DNA from: Homalodisca vitripennis
Taxonomy: Eukaryota; Arthropoda; Insecta; Hemiptera; Cicadellidae
Length of the DNA stretch: 64,000 nt
Reading direction: 5' to 3'
Assembly (NCBI RefSeq): GCF_021130785.1
Contig: NC_060213.1
Coordinates: 115,274,501 to 115,338,500 of the forward strand
Shown: positions 12,841-25,085 of the stretch, in pieces
Layout: every line of letters starts with the position of its first letter
How positions within the stretch are numbered: position 1 is the first letter of the stretch
Notes under the pieces: model-generated
Told to the model about the DNA's origin: nothing
Databases searched by the model: none
The model's input: the letters and a program-made list of their open reading frames with translations, nothing else
Translations under genes and position numbers: made by a program

Positions 12841-14204
12841 TTTGTCAAAAATTTAAGAAAAGTATCAAATGAAAGCCAATTTCAACCTTTCAAATATACA
12901 CCCTATTTACCACACACAGTAATCAAGTAACTATTGTAATGTTTTATTACTTTTTTCTTTTTTGTAAAAGTTGTTTATTGTTATTGGTATTAGTAGATAG
13001 AATTTAACAAAATGTACTTGTTCAGATGATATCTTTATTCCAAAAATCAAACCATTTAATGATACATTTTGTTAGATTTTTGTTATTTACTCTTGTAATG
13101 TAAAAGTAAATACAAACCTACAACACAACATCAGTAACAACCTGTTCCCAATTTATAATAATTTAGAATACCTAAACTTGCCAACATTATATATTAATTT
13201 ACAAGCTATGTTTATTCCATTCACTTGTGAAAAACTCTGGTTATTATTAAACATGATGCCTCCACCATAATAGAAACAAATTAAATTAATACATTTATTA
13301 AACTTTTTAATACATGCCGTTTTATGAAATAAAATTTACAACACTATTTGGATTATAATATGTTGCACTATTTGGATTGTATTGTATGATCAGCTGTAAA
13401 TTGTATCTCATTGTTTTCATGACAGCAACATACGTAGACTAGTGACTATAATTGCTATTGGAACTACAGTATAATTACGTATAAATAAAAGTGTTTAAAA
13501 TGACATATACATTGAAGATTGAAGTGCTATTATTTCATTGCCTTAACCTTTGATAACCTTAACCTTCAGTTCTTCAATTCTTTTTCAATCCTTTTTGGTT
13601 TTTTGGCTGGAATCTAACTTTTTATAAAACGTTCCAAAATTGTATGAATGTTTACCAAAGTTGCTATGGCAATATTCTTTTGCAATAAAGAATTATCAAT
13701 GATATTATTATTCAACTTTTTATAAGTAACCTTAACATTTAAAAGGCAAAAGCCTCCCTTACTGACCTTTTAATATCCTATTAAAATATTTGTCATGTAG
13801 CTATTCCTGATCTAATCTAGTAACTTTTGATAAACATATAAATATTAAAAACTATAATAATTGTTTACTACTTTTTTAGTCCTCCCGTACAAAGAACGGG
13901 TGCACTGCTAGTGTCAAAAATTATATCAAAATTCAAAAAGATTACTTTATTTCTATTCTAAAAAAGATAATAAAACAGTGGTATATATTTTTTACAATAA
14001 TGAAAACAGAAAGAATTCCTCACAAGACCAAAGGTAAATGATGTCCCTTTGGAAGATTAGAATGTAAGATGTGAATTTTACTGTCATACACTGACTAATG
14101 TTAAAAAACTAAAGGGTTGGGTATTGGGGTACTTTGGGGGGGGGCATTACACTTGGATTGGGGGGGGCATGCGCCATTGCCCTTGGGGGGGCTGGGCACC
14201 CCTG
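12841..14204 (+). other. 3' non-coding arm of the hAT
   Basis: AT-rich with no frame. It ends in G-rich homopolymer runs (14137-14191) and the right terminal repeat. No separate gene is supported. Confidence 0.6.
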
Positions 14205-14638
14205 TGTCATACTATTGACAAATGTTGATAGTGTTAAGTAAATTATTAGTTTAAATCACTCTGCAATCAATCGTAATTCAGTCGATTGAGAAGAAACAGC
14301 GCGTATTGCTAGTCAAACATTTAAAATAACAAATTATAACCTCTAACCTGTCATAACAGTGCGACCAAACAAACGAACTAAACCGACCAATCACCACGCG
14401 CGGAGTTAGAATTTAACTGTGTTTAGCAAGAATTTCAAATTCCAATTTTAGTAAATGTTTTATTCAACTTTACCATTTACAATAACAAATTTTAATTAAT
14501 TTCAAATTATGTACAATGTTTTAGTAAACAAAATATATTTCTATAGTTAAAATTTGTGCAATTCTTATTTTCATTCAATTCCTTGTTCCTATTGTGCAAT
14601 TTAATAATATTCATATCAATAAATATTCTACCGAGAAA

Positions 14639-14653
14639 AAGACGTTGTCACGT
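14639..14653 (-). repeat. Right copy of outer inverted motif
   Basis: AAGACGTTGTCACGT, the reverse complement of 2727-2741. See the left copy for interpretation. Confidence 0.45.
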
Positions 14654-15059
14654 AAAATCTTCGCCCGTAAAACCGACTTTACAGGCAACCATAATGTTTT
14701 TTTTTTTTAGAACGAATATATGAAATTATTTAAAATTTTTTGCTGGTTATATATTTTGTAATTAAAGGCCCAAATTTGTGTGTCATTTATATTTATTACT
14801 CTAATTGTTACTATAAAAATTAAAAATTTATTAAATTATAAATTACAATAAACTTTTTACAAATAATTAATATGTTACTTTTTACTGTTAACTTTGCCTT
14901 AAGTTTTCTTTATTTTAATCTTTCATATGCCATGTACGAACTTTCATAAAGAAATAGTTATATGACATTAACCACTGAAATAATATGCAGTTTATATTTT
15001 CTGAACTCTGCTTTTTAAAACAATCATTATTCTTATCAGAAGAATTCTACAAATTCTAG
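14654..15059. other. AT-rich noncoding DNA
   Basis: No supported feature. Confidence 0.6.
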
Positions 15060-15850
15060 GACTCGGCATGAAGCTAAGAATGACAAATTATGTTACTTTT
15101 GCATGTTTCTGGTATCAGTACAGGGTCCTGTGTTCCATCCATTTTTCACTTTTTATACTTTTTAGTATTATAAAAAAATACAAAACTAATAACAATAACA
15201 ACGTACCTTCCTCAAACAGTTTAAGCTATATTAATAGCACTATAGATTCGACTATTCATAAGTCATCTTCAGGTGTCGGAGCCAATAAACATTACAAGTA
15301 CATTACAAATATTATACATCTGAGACTCATAGTTTGAATCTTATAAAAACTAAGAACAACCAATAAATAAATAAAAAAAAGAAACACAACATTTGCTAGG
15401 CCTATCACACATGAATATTAAATATGATAAAACATCACGGCCAGTAGAACACAGAACAACTGACACTAGGTGATTCTAGTTCCAGGTGCGTCGACGTTAT
15501 CAGCTGATCGGTTGGTTGACGAGATGTTGTTACGATAGAGTAATGTATTTACCAACAAATGGAAGTTGAATTGTAGCTTCTCATGTAACATGAGTTCCCC
15601 TAATAGATTCCTTTAACACTTTTATAGATTTAGTATTTTCAAGCGTATTTAATATCCTCTGTTTGCTACATGTATAACAAACTCTCATACATTAATTAAT
15701 TCCGTGTATTGTGTTATTCTTATCCACCAAAGTTTGAGCGAACGATGAAGTCTGTTTTTTTGATTTAGGTTTCGGACAGTGTTTTTTAAACCTTTGGCTA
15801 AGTGATCTGCCAGTATGTCCAAAGTAATTAACCCACGTAACTGAAATGGT
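15060..15850 (-). pseudogene. Penelope-like element remnant, GIY-YIG endonuclease region
   Basis: On the minus strand 15850-15580 encodes, with one break, YFGHTGRSLSQRFKKHCPK, then SSFAQTLVDKNNTIHGI, MRVCYTCSKQ and RILNTLENTKSIKV. This resembles the C-terminal GIY-YIG-type endonuclease of Penelope-like retroelements: the G-x-T-G-R-S-L-x-x-R-F-K-x-H core, then the FAxxL and LNTLE motifs. Downstream, about 15280-15240, comes a CCTGAAGATGACTTATGAAT stretch of the kind often seen in the 3' tails of such elements. No RT domain is present, so this is a 5'-truncated relic. I rely on remembered family motifs; a protein search would settle it. Confidence 0.55.
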
Positions 15851-17976
15851 TATGTAGACGTGACGGTGTATTAATTCACTTTTAAAATAAGTAAAACATA
15901 AAGTTGATTAAGTTCATTAATTAAATACATAGTTTAATTTTGTATAACTGTTTATCTTTATACGCAGGATATATAATAAATAATAAAATGAGATGAAAGA
16001 CACACTTGAAATTTTCAATGTTACCTCAGTTTAATTTGTTACCCGACACGTTTTGTGGGGTACTCTTACCTTGTTTATTGAAACAGTCTATCTGATATTT
16101 ACAAAGTGATAAAATAAATATGGCCATCATCGGGATCTCAGCGAGTAATAACTTTAATGGTAACATAAAATTGTCAACCTTGCAATATTTTTATGTTTAT
16201 GCATTTAAAAATTTTAGATTCAGACGTTATTTTCTAACTTGGCAGCCATATTTGAAATTCCTAAATGAGGCAAAATTATTTCCGAAGCATTTAAGTTTAA
16301 CATGATATTGTAAGGATTTTTATTGTTAATTTTCTCGTAGCCAACATTGATAACAAAAAGATTAACATAAAAAAATTTGCTAAAGCTAAGCATATCCTAT
16401 AGAGTCAAATTGCACCAACATTGAACTAGGCGATCCATATTTTGAAATGAATGTTAATTAAAAATGTAAGTAGTACAGGTCTGTCGGTGTAATATTTAAA
16501 TACGCAATTTAGTATTTTATTGGTATCGTTTATTTCATTTTCTTGACATAACAATTTGTTCTTTCAATTTTGTAAAGAATGTTTGTCACACTGTCTTGGA
16601 CCATGTACTTATGAAATTCTAATTGGAATGTCACTTTGATTAACTAAAACAATAAAAAAGAGTATAATAAAAAAGACAGACAGACAGACTCTTATATCTG
16701 AGGTTTCAGGGTTCCTTGCGCTCCGTGATAATATGAACACAAAGTTTCTGTTAAAAACAAAAGAATACAAAGTTGGTATAAACGTGTACGTAGATGCCAT
16801 TTATGTACATTACTATGTATAGCTGCATTCAATATATTCCTCAGTCTTATCACGTTGCTCTCTTATCAGTTATTCTACTTGCGGTGTACTGTTAGTTTGT
16901 TTCCATGTGCTCAGTAGTTTTAATGATAAATGATAAACTCATTACCATTTCAGTTTACTTCAGGTAAGCACAGAATGCTTTTAATATATGTGTTAGTACA
17001 TTTATCAACTCAGGACGACAAAACTTATTTCTGTCTGTCTGTATGTATTTACAAGAATATCCTGATTGACACTATTAAAATGCAATAATATGTAGTCATT
17101 TAAATATTACTTGAATAGTAAAAAGCATTAATGTTCAGCACTTCATCAGTTGTTACCAGTAACGTAACACGGAGATTTTAACTAAGAATGTCATTGGAAA
17201 CAGAAATCCCCAAATGTTGGCCAATCTCCAACATGAATTTATCAAGCGTAATCTAGAAATTTCTGTATGCAGGAAATCCAATTTTACACCGGATAATGCG
17301 TACTTCCCTTACCCAAATTAATTGAAGTTTTCAGGAATAAAAAGACAAATCGTTAATTCTTATACTTGAATATTTCATTGTAACATTAAATGTTCAGTTG
17401 TCTAGAATCTAGAAATAACGAATTTGTCACTTGGTTAGTTCATAAATAAACCTTCTTTTCAAATTTTCAGGTAAAAGAAGTTTCCATCATATTTTGTAGA
17501 AAGTGAGCCTTGTCTGTCTTAACTAAAAATAGTTTTTGGCCTACGAGTACGGACAAAAAACCATGCCGTAATTATACTATAAATTAACTCTAACAACTTA
17601 TATTAGAAATATGTGTGAGCTATGAACTTTCTCTTCTTAAAACAGTCAAGGATATGTTATGTTGACGTTATTTTATTTCTCTTTGAAAGATTTTACCCTT
17701 TAGGTCACTTTTAATAGCATTCGTCTGAAGGGTTAAGCGACCTATTCACACGTTAGTAGTTTAGAAGGCTTTATTGAAGTACTCGCTTTGTATAATCTGC
17801 AACAAGTTAAATTGGACGAGAAGGAAGATATTGGATTTTTTTATTAAGGTTTGAGAAAACACCTATAAAGAAAAAGAAAAATAAACTATTTAGTACTATT
17901 CTAGTTGGCTCAGTGTTAATGAAGCCTATCACTCGTGGGGCTGAAGAAATTTAATTACTGCCAATCTGTCAATCTA
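15851..17976. other. AT-rich noncoding DNA
   Basis: No supported gene. Short CAGA/CTGT tracts at 16673-16690 and 17030-17045 belong to a dispersed repeat described in the findings. Confidence 0.55.
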
Positions 17977-18153
17977 CAGGGTGTTTTAGACCACCCATTT
18001 CAAATATATAGCTGTCAATCTAACGGCTAACTGTAGCGGTTTGTTTCAGACAGATCCTACACTAAGATTTAGTGGGGAATCCTTTTAAACTAAATCTATT
18101 TAGTTAGCCGTTACATCGCTAGACATTTGAGACGACTGGTTTGAATCTCCCTG
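17977..18153. mobile_element. Palindromic TA-flanked MITE
   Basis: The two halves are imperfect inverted repeats of about 60 bp. The left starts CAGGGTGTTTTAGACCA; the right read inward starts CAGGGAGATTCAAACCA. Both arms run through AACGGCTAACT. TA flanks each end (17975-17976 and 18154-18155). At 177 bp with no coding capacity, this fits a non-autonomous Tc1/mariner-type element. Confidence 0.75.
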
Positions 18154-18155
18154 TA

Positions 18156-21100
18156 TATGCCAGTCTATACAAATTTCTGCAATATCTCGTAAACAGTTTT
18201 GCCTGTAGACTAAAACAATTACATAAAGTTTTATTTCTATATGTATATCAGTTTTCACAGATGGACAACGGTAAAATAAAAAAAAATCATTCGCGGAGAG
18301 TTAACAAACCAATTTGATCAAAGCATCTCAATCAAAGAATTTGAAAATTACCATTTATGTCTGTCTATTAGCATAGTATTTAGATCGAATTTATCACCAG
18401 ACTAGAGGTTTTGTATTAAAAGGCATTTGTATATAAGCATAATTTAATAATTTTTTTTTACATATTAAGCTTTAGATTTATGTGAAATCTATCTAAGCGT
18501 TAGTGAATTTAAAAAATTAGTCTTAATTGAAACCAAAATACGAAAATTTGCAAAAGAAATAAATGTCCAGACAAAGAGTAGAATCATGTAACTGTCGAAG
18601 ATGACACCTCTAGCATGTGTCAAGTTCTGACAGATCCCGGTCTCTGGACATTTCTTGCTCTAATCTGGTTTTGAGCATGCCCTGGCTTTTATTATTAGTC
18701 ATTTAGGATAAAATGGAATTGATCATATGGATTCGCTTCTTATCTCGTATGGAGCTAAAAATCGTATTTTATGTTCAACATTTGTTATATATAACGTTCC
18801 AGCCAATTTTGGTTAAAATCCATGTCACCATAAGGCATAAAACAGTTGCATCCTGAAAAGTCCATCTCATTGGTTCCAAAGCAGTTTATAAACTTATTTT
18901 GAACATTTAAAACAAATTTGGATACAATTTGTCCAAAAACAAGCTTTTGAGAGTAAATCTACACATTGTAGGTTGATTCTAGAGCTCCACTTCCTTTAAT
19001 TAAATGGTGCTTAAGACCTAACACTCTTCACCATTTACTAAATAACCGTACATAAAGTTATTTTGTCAAAATACTTACTACCTTAATGCGTCTATAACTA
19101 CTAGCTCTACTGTAGATGTCTATAGAATGGGTTTAGAATTAGAGCTCCAATTCCTTGGCTCTAAAGCCATTTATGAACTATCCCAGTTTATGATTTGTCC
19201 TACAGAACAAATTTGGGTGACATTTATCCATCTGAAAGACATTTAGCTTTGTCGTAGCCTGAAAAAGTTAACCCTAGACCTCTTCCTCCTTTTCTGAAAG
19301 GAACAAAGAAACCGCGTTCTGGGTCCTTTTTTTATTACATAGTAGGTTCATTCAATATTAGGTAAAAGTTCACTTCATCGTTTTTGTATGTATTACTTGC
19401 GTGTGAAAAGTGTTTTACGCTAAGGATTGGCACCATCAATTAACGTAATCTAGCCTCTTACTTCTAAAACTTAACTATTTTTTAAGATGTGTTATGAATT
19501 GCCGCGTATATGCTGTGATACACAAAGGTTGATAAAGGATGTTTACATTTACACAATTCAATTTATAGATAGAAATTTACCTAATAAATGACGCAATAGT
19601 GAAAATAATTTCTTACACACTAGGAAAAAATCATTTTGAAAAAAAGTATGTCATGCTCGTTTAAAACGTTAGGTTTGCTTGATTGTTAGAACTATGCTAA
19701 CATTATATAATATGTATTAATCAATACGTATTAGTAGCCAAAATAGTTTAGAAACCATTCTTATATAAACATCAATTCAATTTATTATGATTCTGGAACA
19801 TACTCTTCTTTTAGTTCCAAAAAATTCCAGGCGTTACTGAAGATTTAAACGCTTTAACTTACTAGCTATAATTGCAAATAGATCACTTTCAACTTTGTAA
19901 TAAATAAAGCAGCCATTGCCATCTACCATTTAAACTTGTTTGTGTCAATCACCCGTGTTTACGGGTATCTTTCATGGAAACGAGATGACAATTGGATAAT
20001 TAATGGTGTGTGAATTAAACACTGATATCATGAAACCTATACAAACTGTAATAAACTTCAATTCATTCTTTTTGTTAAAAAGTATATGCTACATTTACAT
20101 CAAATCGGAACACTGGCCAAGTACTTGAAAGATAAAACCTCAAAGACTTTTTAGTTACAAATCAAAACAACACATTATTTTCCAAATAAATAAATCCCAG
20201 ACAAAATAAAATGTAATACTTATAAAAGGTTAATTATACTGTAGATGTCTCAATGTTGAAAGGTTTATTGTCAGTCCTTGTAATTAGTGAGAGAATGATG
20301 TTAATTATTAAGTTTTGCAATCAAACTGACACAAAACCAAGCTTTGTTGGATTTAGAATAGATCAGTGCTAATTCATCTAGGCCGGATGTTCACACTCAT
20401 CCTGTAATGTCAAATATGATAGTTCACTTCCTATTTAGTGAGGTCTAGTTAATACATTGAACTTAGTTTTAGAACCATTAATTAGGACTATGTCAGTTAC
20501 TGTGCAACACCGTGAGTGGACTATAATTCGTGATTCATCTGACCGTGTTGCCAGATATGGAATTCATTGTTGCCCTGACTGGACTTATTCGGTTACATCA
20601 AACTTATGTTGATCTATAAGACCATAAATGAGGTTCCATACTGGTGTATCACTACTTTGTGGAAAAACCTGAAAAAAAAACAGGATCAATATTTGTATTA
20701 AGAAAGAGGTGCAAATATTATGATCTTATAATGGCCCTTAAACTTAATTTGTATCAATTACCAAAAAAACTTACAGTTTTTATATCAACTAGCTATCTTT
20801 CCAATCCGTCCTCCAATCATAACCCAACTTGTCCATTTTACTGGCACAGATTAATCAAGCATTATCACACAATTTTGTAGTTCCAGAAAGATTTGATGGT
20901 TTAACAACCATGTAAAATAATAAATGTAGATTGTACTATATTTTTGAATGATCTAACAATTACTCTTAAGTGGAACACTTTCAATTCTTATGCATTACAT
21001 TTTTCAGATCGACGAGAGTTTTGATTTGCTGTTTGACTAAGCGACAGCGAAACTTACCAATCGATAGGCCGGAAAATTTCATTTCTGACTGACTGTCTGT

Positions 21101-23659
21101 CTATCTGTATGTTATATCCTTCCGCGCGATATATCAAAACATACTGGCCTATAGACTTGAAATTTTGCATGATGCTAAATCAAAATACAGGGAAATTTAC
21201 ACCAGTAAATAATTGGTTGCATACAGAGATGACATTAATGTATTGTAAAACTATGATATTATGAACTGAAACTAGTTGGGCGCAAATCGCCGTATGAGAT
21301 TTGATAATTCCTCAGCCTTGTAAAAAATATAGATCTATAGTGCTAAATTAAAAAAAAGGAAACACTTTTCTCGTTTACTCTACATTATTTTATTGTTAAT
21401 GGTTACAAGAAATACTCAGCCTGATAACCATTCATCATAGCAAAATTAATTCTCACCAGAGTTTGGTTTCGTGGCTGATGTAGGCTATTTCATCTATCGG
21501 ATATCACCACACTTATATTGGAATTGGCTGTTTAACTCGGCTACGAAAAATCGTTAATGACATGGCGCTATCAAATTTCCAGTTATTTTATTATGTATGG
21601 GTAACACTGATTTCGATGATTGGTGTAAGTCATTTCATGGGGTTTTACAGAGCGTTTCCAAGAATTTTTACATTGAACTTATTTCTAAACATAGGTGACA
21701 TGGGATATAGGAATAAGGTGAAAATAACAGAGTATATTCTTTTACTGATTATAATCATACGATGTTGTAACTTGGGATATTGTTAATCATAGAGTAAAAA
21801 GAAAAAAAAGAATAGAGTGGAAGGTCAGTCGGTAAAAAATATCATTGCAGTGCACTCTTGGACCGTTCCTACTTCACCGAAACTGTTATTATTTTAAATA
21901 TAAAATTAAAAAGTTAGGTTTCATGTTAAAAAGTAGATAAAAAAAATGTTCAAATAAACGATAATTCGACGTATTATTTGGCAGAATATTTCGAGAAATA
22001 TTTTATCCCTATGCTTAAATTAGTGTTCATGAATATTAAGTTCTGAATATACAAGAATGTGTAATATGATGGCGGATATTCGAACGACGAAAATTTAGTA
22101 AGCGTCTGCACCAAATCTCGAAATAAAATGATCTACAGCTTGGAAATGTTTTAAGCACCATCAGTGAAGCCTGTTACGCTACTTGCTGTGAGGTGTCCTA
22201 CTATTTTAAAATATACATTGTTTTTATAGTGTAAACAATCATTTTTGAAAACATAAGTTTAGGAAAATATTATTTAAAGTATACTGAATAGTTTTTGTTT
22301 ATAAGAAATGAAATAAAACCTCTTCCTTAAAGACATCCCAACTTTGGCAGCTTTCTTTAATGGGGATTAAAGTTCCGAAGTTGAAATGGTTAAAGTTCTT
22401 TTCTGAACGATGTACTTAGTCCTTCGGTGTTTTTAATATAGTTAAAGTTTATTTCTTTAACGAATTTTCATCCAGACATGAAGTAGTAATAATGAATCAA
22501 GAAATGACAGTCATGTCCATTTGCGTTACTCAATTGCTTTTATCGTTTACATTTAAAACTATTATTATCGCTTTTCCATTAAACATAAGTAAATTTAAGA
22601 ATTTGATTCATAATATTGTCATACACTGTATATCTCATCATGAGGTTTTGTTATCAAAATGTTATATCATATTATTCGTTTTATAAGCGACATTATTTCA
22701 CAATGTGTTCATTTACTTGGATATTTTTTTTATTATTTTGGCTTGCGTTAAAAGATAAATCCCATTGGTATGTATAAACATCTACAATAAGTTCATATAT
22801 ACTTTATGTAAATCAAAATATGTGTTATCATTCGAGAACCTAAATTTTATAAAATAAAAATGTTACATTATGAAAGTATTTCATGTCATTATTATTTTAT
22901 AATGAATTATTTATACTAGACATAGTCTAATATTACTACAATTTTAGAGGTTTTAAAACCATTAGCAAATATCTGCTTTGTATAACATGCTTGATTTATA
23001 TAGCTCTATGGCCCAGTTTAAATGCTGTAGAAAGTTTTGGTTCATAAGTTGAGGATAAACTGTAGCCATCACTCATATTATTTATGTACGTTTATGTAAA
23101 ACTTCTGTAGAGGATTTGTCCTGGAGGTATTATAAGTGTAAAATTGTAAATAAGGAAAAAAACAGGAAGAATGTATAGAAAGATATATATTAGTATTTTA
23201 CAATAGTGTTTGGCCGTTAGGAACAAGAATGTGTTCTTAGTTGTATTGTATGATGAAAAACCTTCCTAAGGCCTTGTTTAGATTATACCCACAAAACATA
23301 TACAATAAGTGAAAAAAAGCTGTTCACATGCAATTCTCATTTTCAAATATTAAACTGCCTGTAATATTTACGTGGATAATTATAAGAAGTTTTCAATTTA
23401 CTAAAATAATTACTAATAATATTGGTTATTTTAAGGTTCATATTGGTCTGGGCGATATTTGTCAAAAAGTACATTGTGATGGGGTAAATGCAATTATTTT
23501 GACGAAGAAATACTAATCAAAAATTGACATTTTGTTATTTTTATGAAAAAAATAAATGTAAGAAAAACTTTTGGCTTTGTTTAAAATTTTCTTTAATAAC
23601 GCATTTTTTTGATTATAGACTCTAATTGCAGCAAATTGTACATTTACAAGACACATATC
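18156..23659. other. AT-rich intergenic DNA with dispersed repeats
   Basis: No gene supported. Copies of a short dispersed repeat lie near 18180-18235 and 21085-21180. Two diverged related stretches near 18870-18935 and 19145-19235 share AAAGCNNTTTATNAACT and ACAAATTTGG phrases, perhaps an old duplication. Frames of 60-80 codons here look random in composition. Confidence 0.5.
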
Positions 23660-23718
23660 GTAGTGACTATAGTGAGACTATAGTGATTACGGTGACTACG
23701 TAGACTATGGTGACAACG
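23660..23718 (+). repeat. Degenerate GTGACTA minisatellite
   Basis: Repeated variants of GTGACTATA / GTGACTACG (for example GTAGTGACTATAGTGAGAC) over about 60 bp. No coding role seen. Confidence 0.7.
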
Positions 23719-23982
23719 GTTCAATTTAAATGTTGAGTTACAGTTCACTAAGTGTTCGTTTTGTAGGAAATAACACAACGTTTCAAGGATCTACTATCAT
23801 TTTGCAGCGACGAAGTGGACATTTGTGACAATATGCGTAAATGGGGTTGTTCAAAGTGAACAAAAAGTTCCCGTGTATGTTTATCAATCAACACTGATGA
23901 ATCAAACTCACAGATTCAGAATTCCTTAATTAAGTCAACTCATTCAATTTGATTGCATACATTAGCATCCCTTTCCTACGCT

Positions 23983-24811
23983 TGAAACCACACATCGCCG
24001 CTCGCACACCCACAGCAAACCAACAGGGAAGCGCGTGCCCATGGTGGCGAACGGGATGCCGGATCAAAACTAAACTAGGTAAAAAAAAAAGAACACCGTG
24101 GTCAGTATACTCAGGTTCATTTACTAAGACAATAACATGGGCCTATCCAGTCAATATAAATATGTATATATATACTATAAAAAAAAAAAATTAAAAAGTG
24201 CCCACAGTAGTATACCTCAAACAATTCTTGTCAGGTGCACCTGCATACCAAAAATTAGAAACGCCATAATTTGAAACAAGAAATGCCAATTCCACCCGGT
24301 ATCCTTCGGCTAAGGGCGGGCTCCTAATGAAATCCAAGAAATAACTAAATAATATCTAAAACTAACTTAAAATTAAATAACAAAATATAAACTATATAAA
24401 TGGCAACAATAACAATATCACAGGGTATCACAGATGTTGACTGGTAGGTATGTCCATCATGGTGGCCGTCCTTCAGCAGAGCGCAAAGGCGAAGGTTCTC
24501 TGCGACCACGCATGATGGAGAGATGACAGGAGAAAACAATTCATCCCTTGGACCTCATCAGTGAGGGGCCGTAAACCTAGCCGCACATGTTAGAAGGAAA
24601 CAGCTCAGCAAAATTCCAAAACACTTAATTAAACAAAAATAGTAAATCTGGAGCTACTTCTAACCAGTACACCACGGCTCAGAGTCTCTAAGCCACTCTC
24701 CGGAAAGGCCAAACGCCTTCAAAAGGTCAGTCGCCTCTGCAGCCAATAAACCACACACACACTATATAAAACACACATGAGCCGGGGAGATATAGGTATT
24801 GAACCGGCTCA
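23983..24811 (-). repeat. 3' LTR
   Basis: On the minus strand it opens TGAGCCGG, followed 17 nt later by CCGGCTCA, a self-complementary start. TTTTATATAG shortly after could serve as a TATA box. It ends ...GTTTCA before the target duplication. The 64-codon minus-strand frame inside each LTR shows no motif and I do not call it. Confidence 0.95.
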
Positions 24812-24830
24812 GACTCCCCCCCCAAAAGGA
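24812..24830 (-). other. Polypurine tract
   Basis: On the minus strand CCTTTTGGGGGGGGAGTC immediately precedes the 3' LTR. This is where plus-strand DNA synthesis is primed in LTR elements. Confidence 0.85.
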
Positions 24831-25085
24831 GGAACTCCCCTCTGTTAAATTTCTTCAAAAAGAAAAATCGAACGAAATGCCTCTCCCCCCCAATGATTGA
24901 AGAATTATAAACCGGAAACCCTTAAGTCTGCAGAAGGGAAAACCAAGAAAATCCAGTTGGAGGCAAGAAAACCCTCCAAGAGTAGCGTGGGTACAAAGAA
25001 GAACACGGGAACCTTGATCAGGAAGAAGGAGCAGAGGTGATCAGGCCTCTGGACCTAAAACCCTCCCGCACAGACTAAAGAGAAA

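Larger units (their letters stand above)
3057..14204 (+). mobile_element. hAT DNA transposon (ZMYM1/DUF4371 type), decayed, carrying a nested gypsy
   Basis: The left end begins CAGGGTGCCCAG (3057). The right end reads inward as CAGGGGTGCCCAG (ending 14204). Both ends continue into G/C homopolymers and a shared GGCA(A)TGGCGCA block. The element is flanked by a perfect 8-bp target duplication TGTCATAC (3049-3056 and 14205-14212), the size expected for hAT. Inside lie a frameshifted plus-strand transposase (about 9275-12840) and, in the left arm, a 5.6-kb minus-strand gypsy element. Without the gypsy the element would be about 5.5 kb. Many frameshifts mean it is inactive unless they are assembly errors. 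Confidence 0.88.

Noticed and set aside
24345..24539. 64-codon minus-strand frame repeated at 30507-30701
   Set aside because: Duplicated only because it lies in both LTRs; no motif.
24812..25085. Possible envelope gene after integrase
   Set aside because: Only about 270 bp remain before the 3' LTR and no frame is open.
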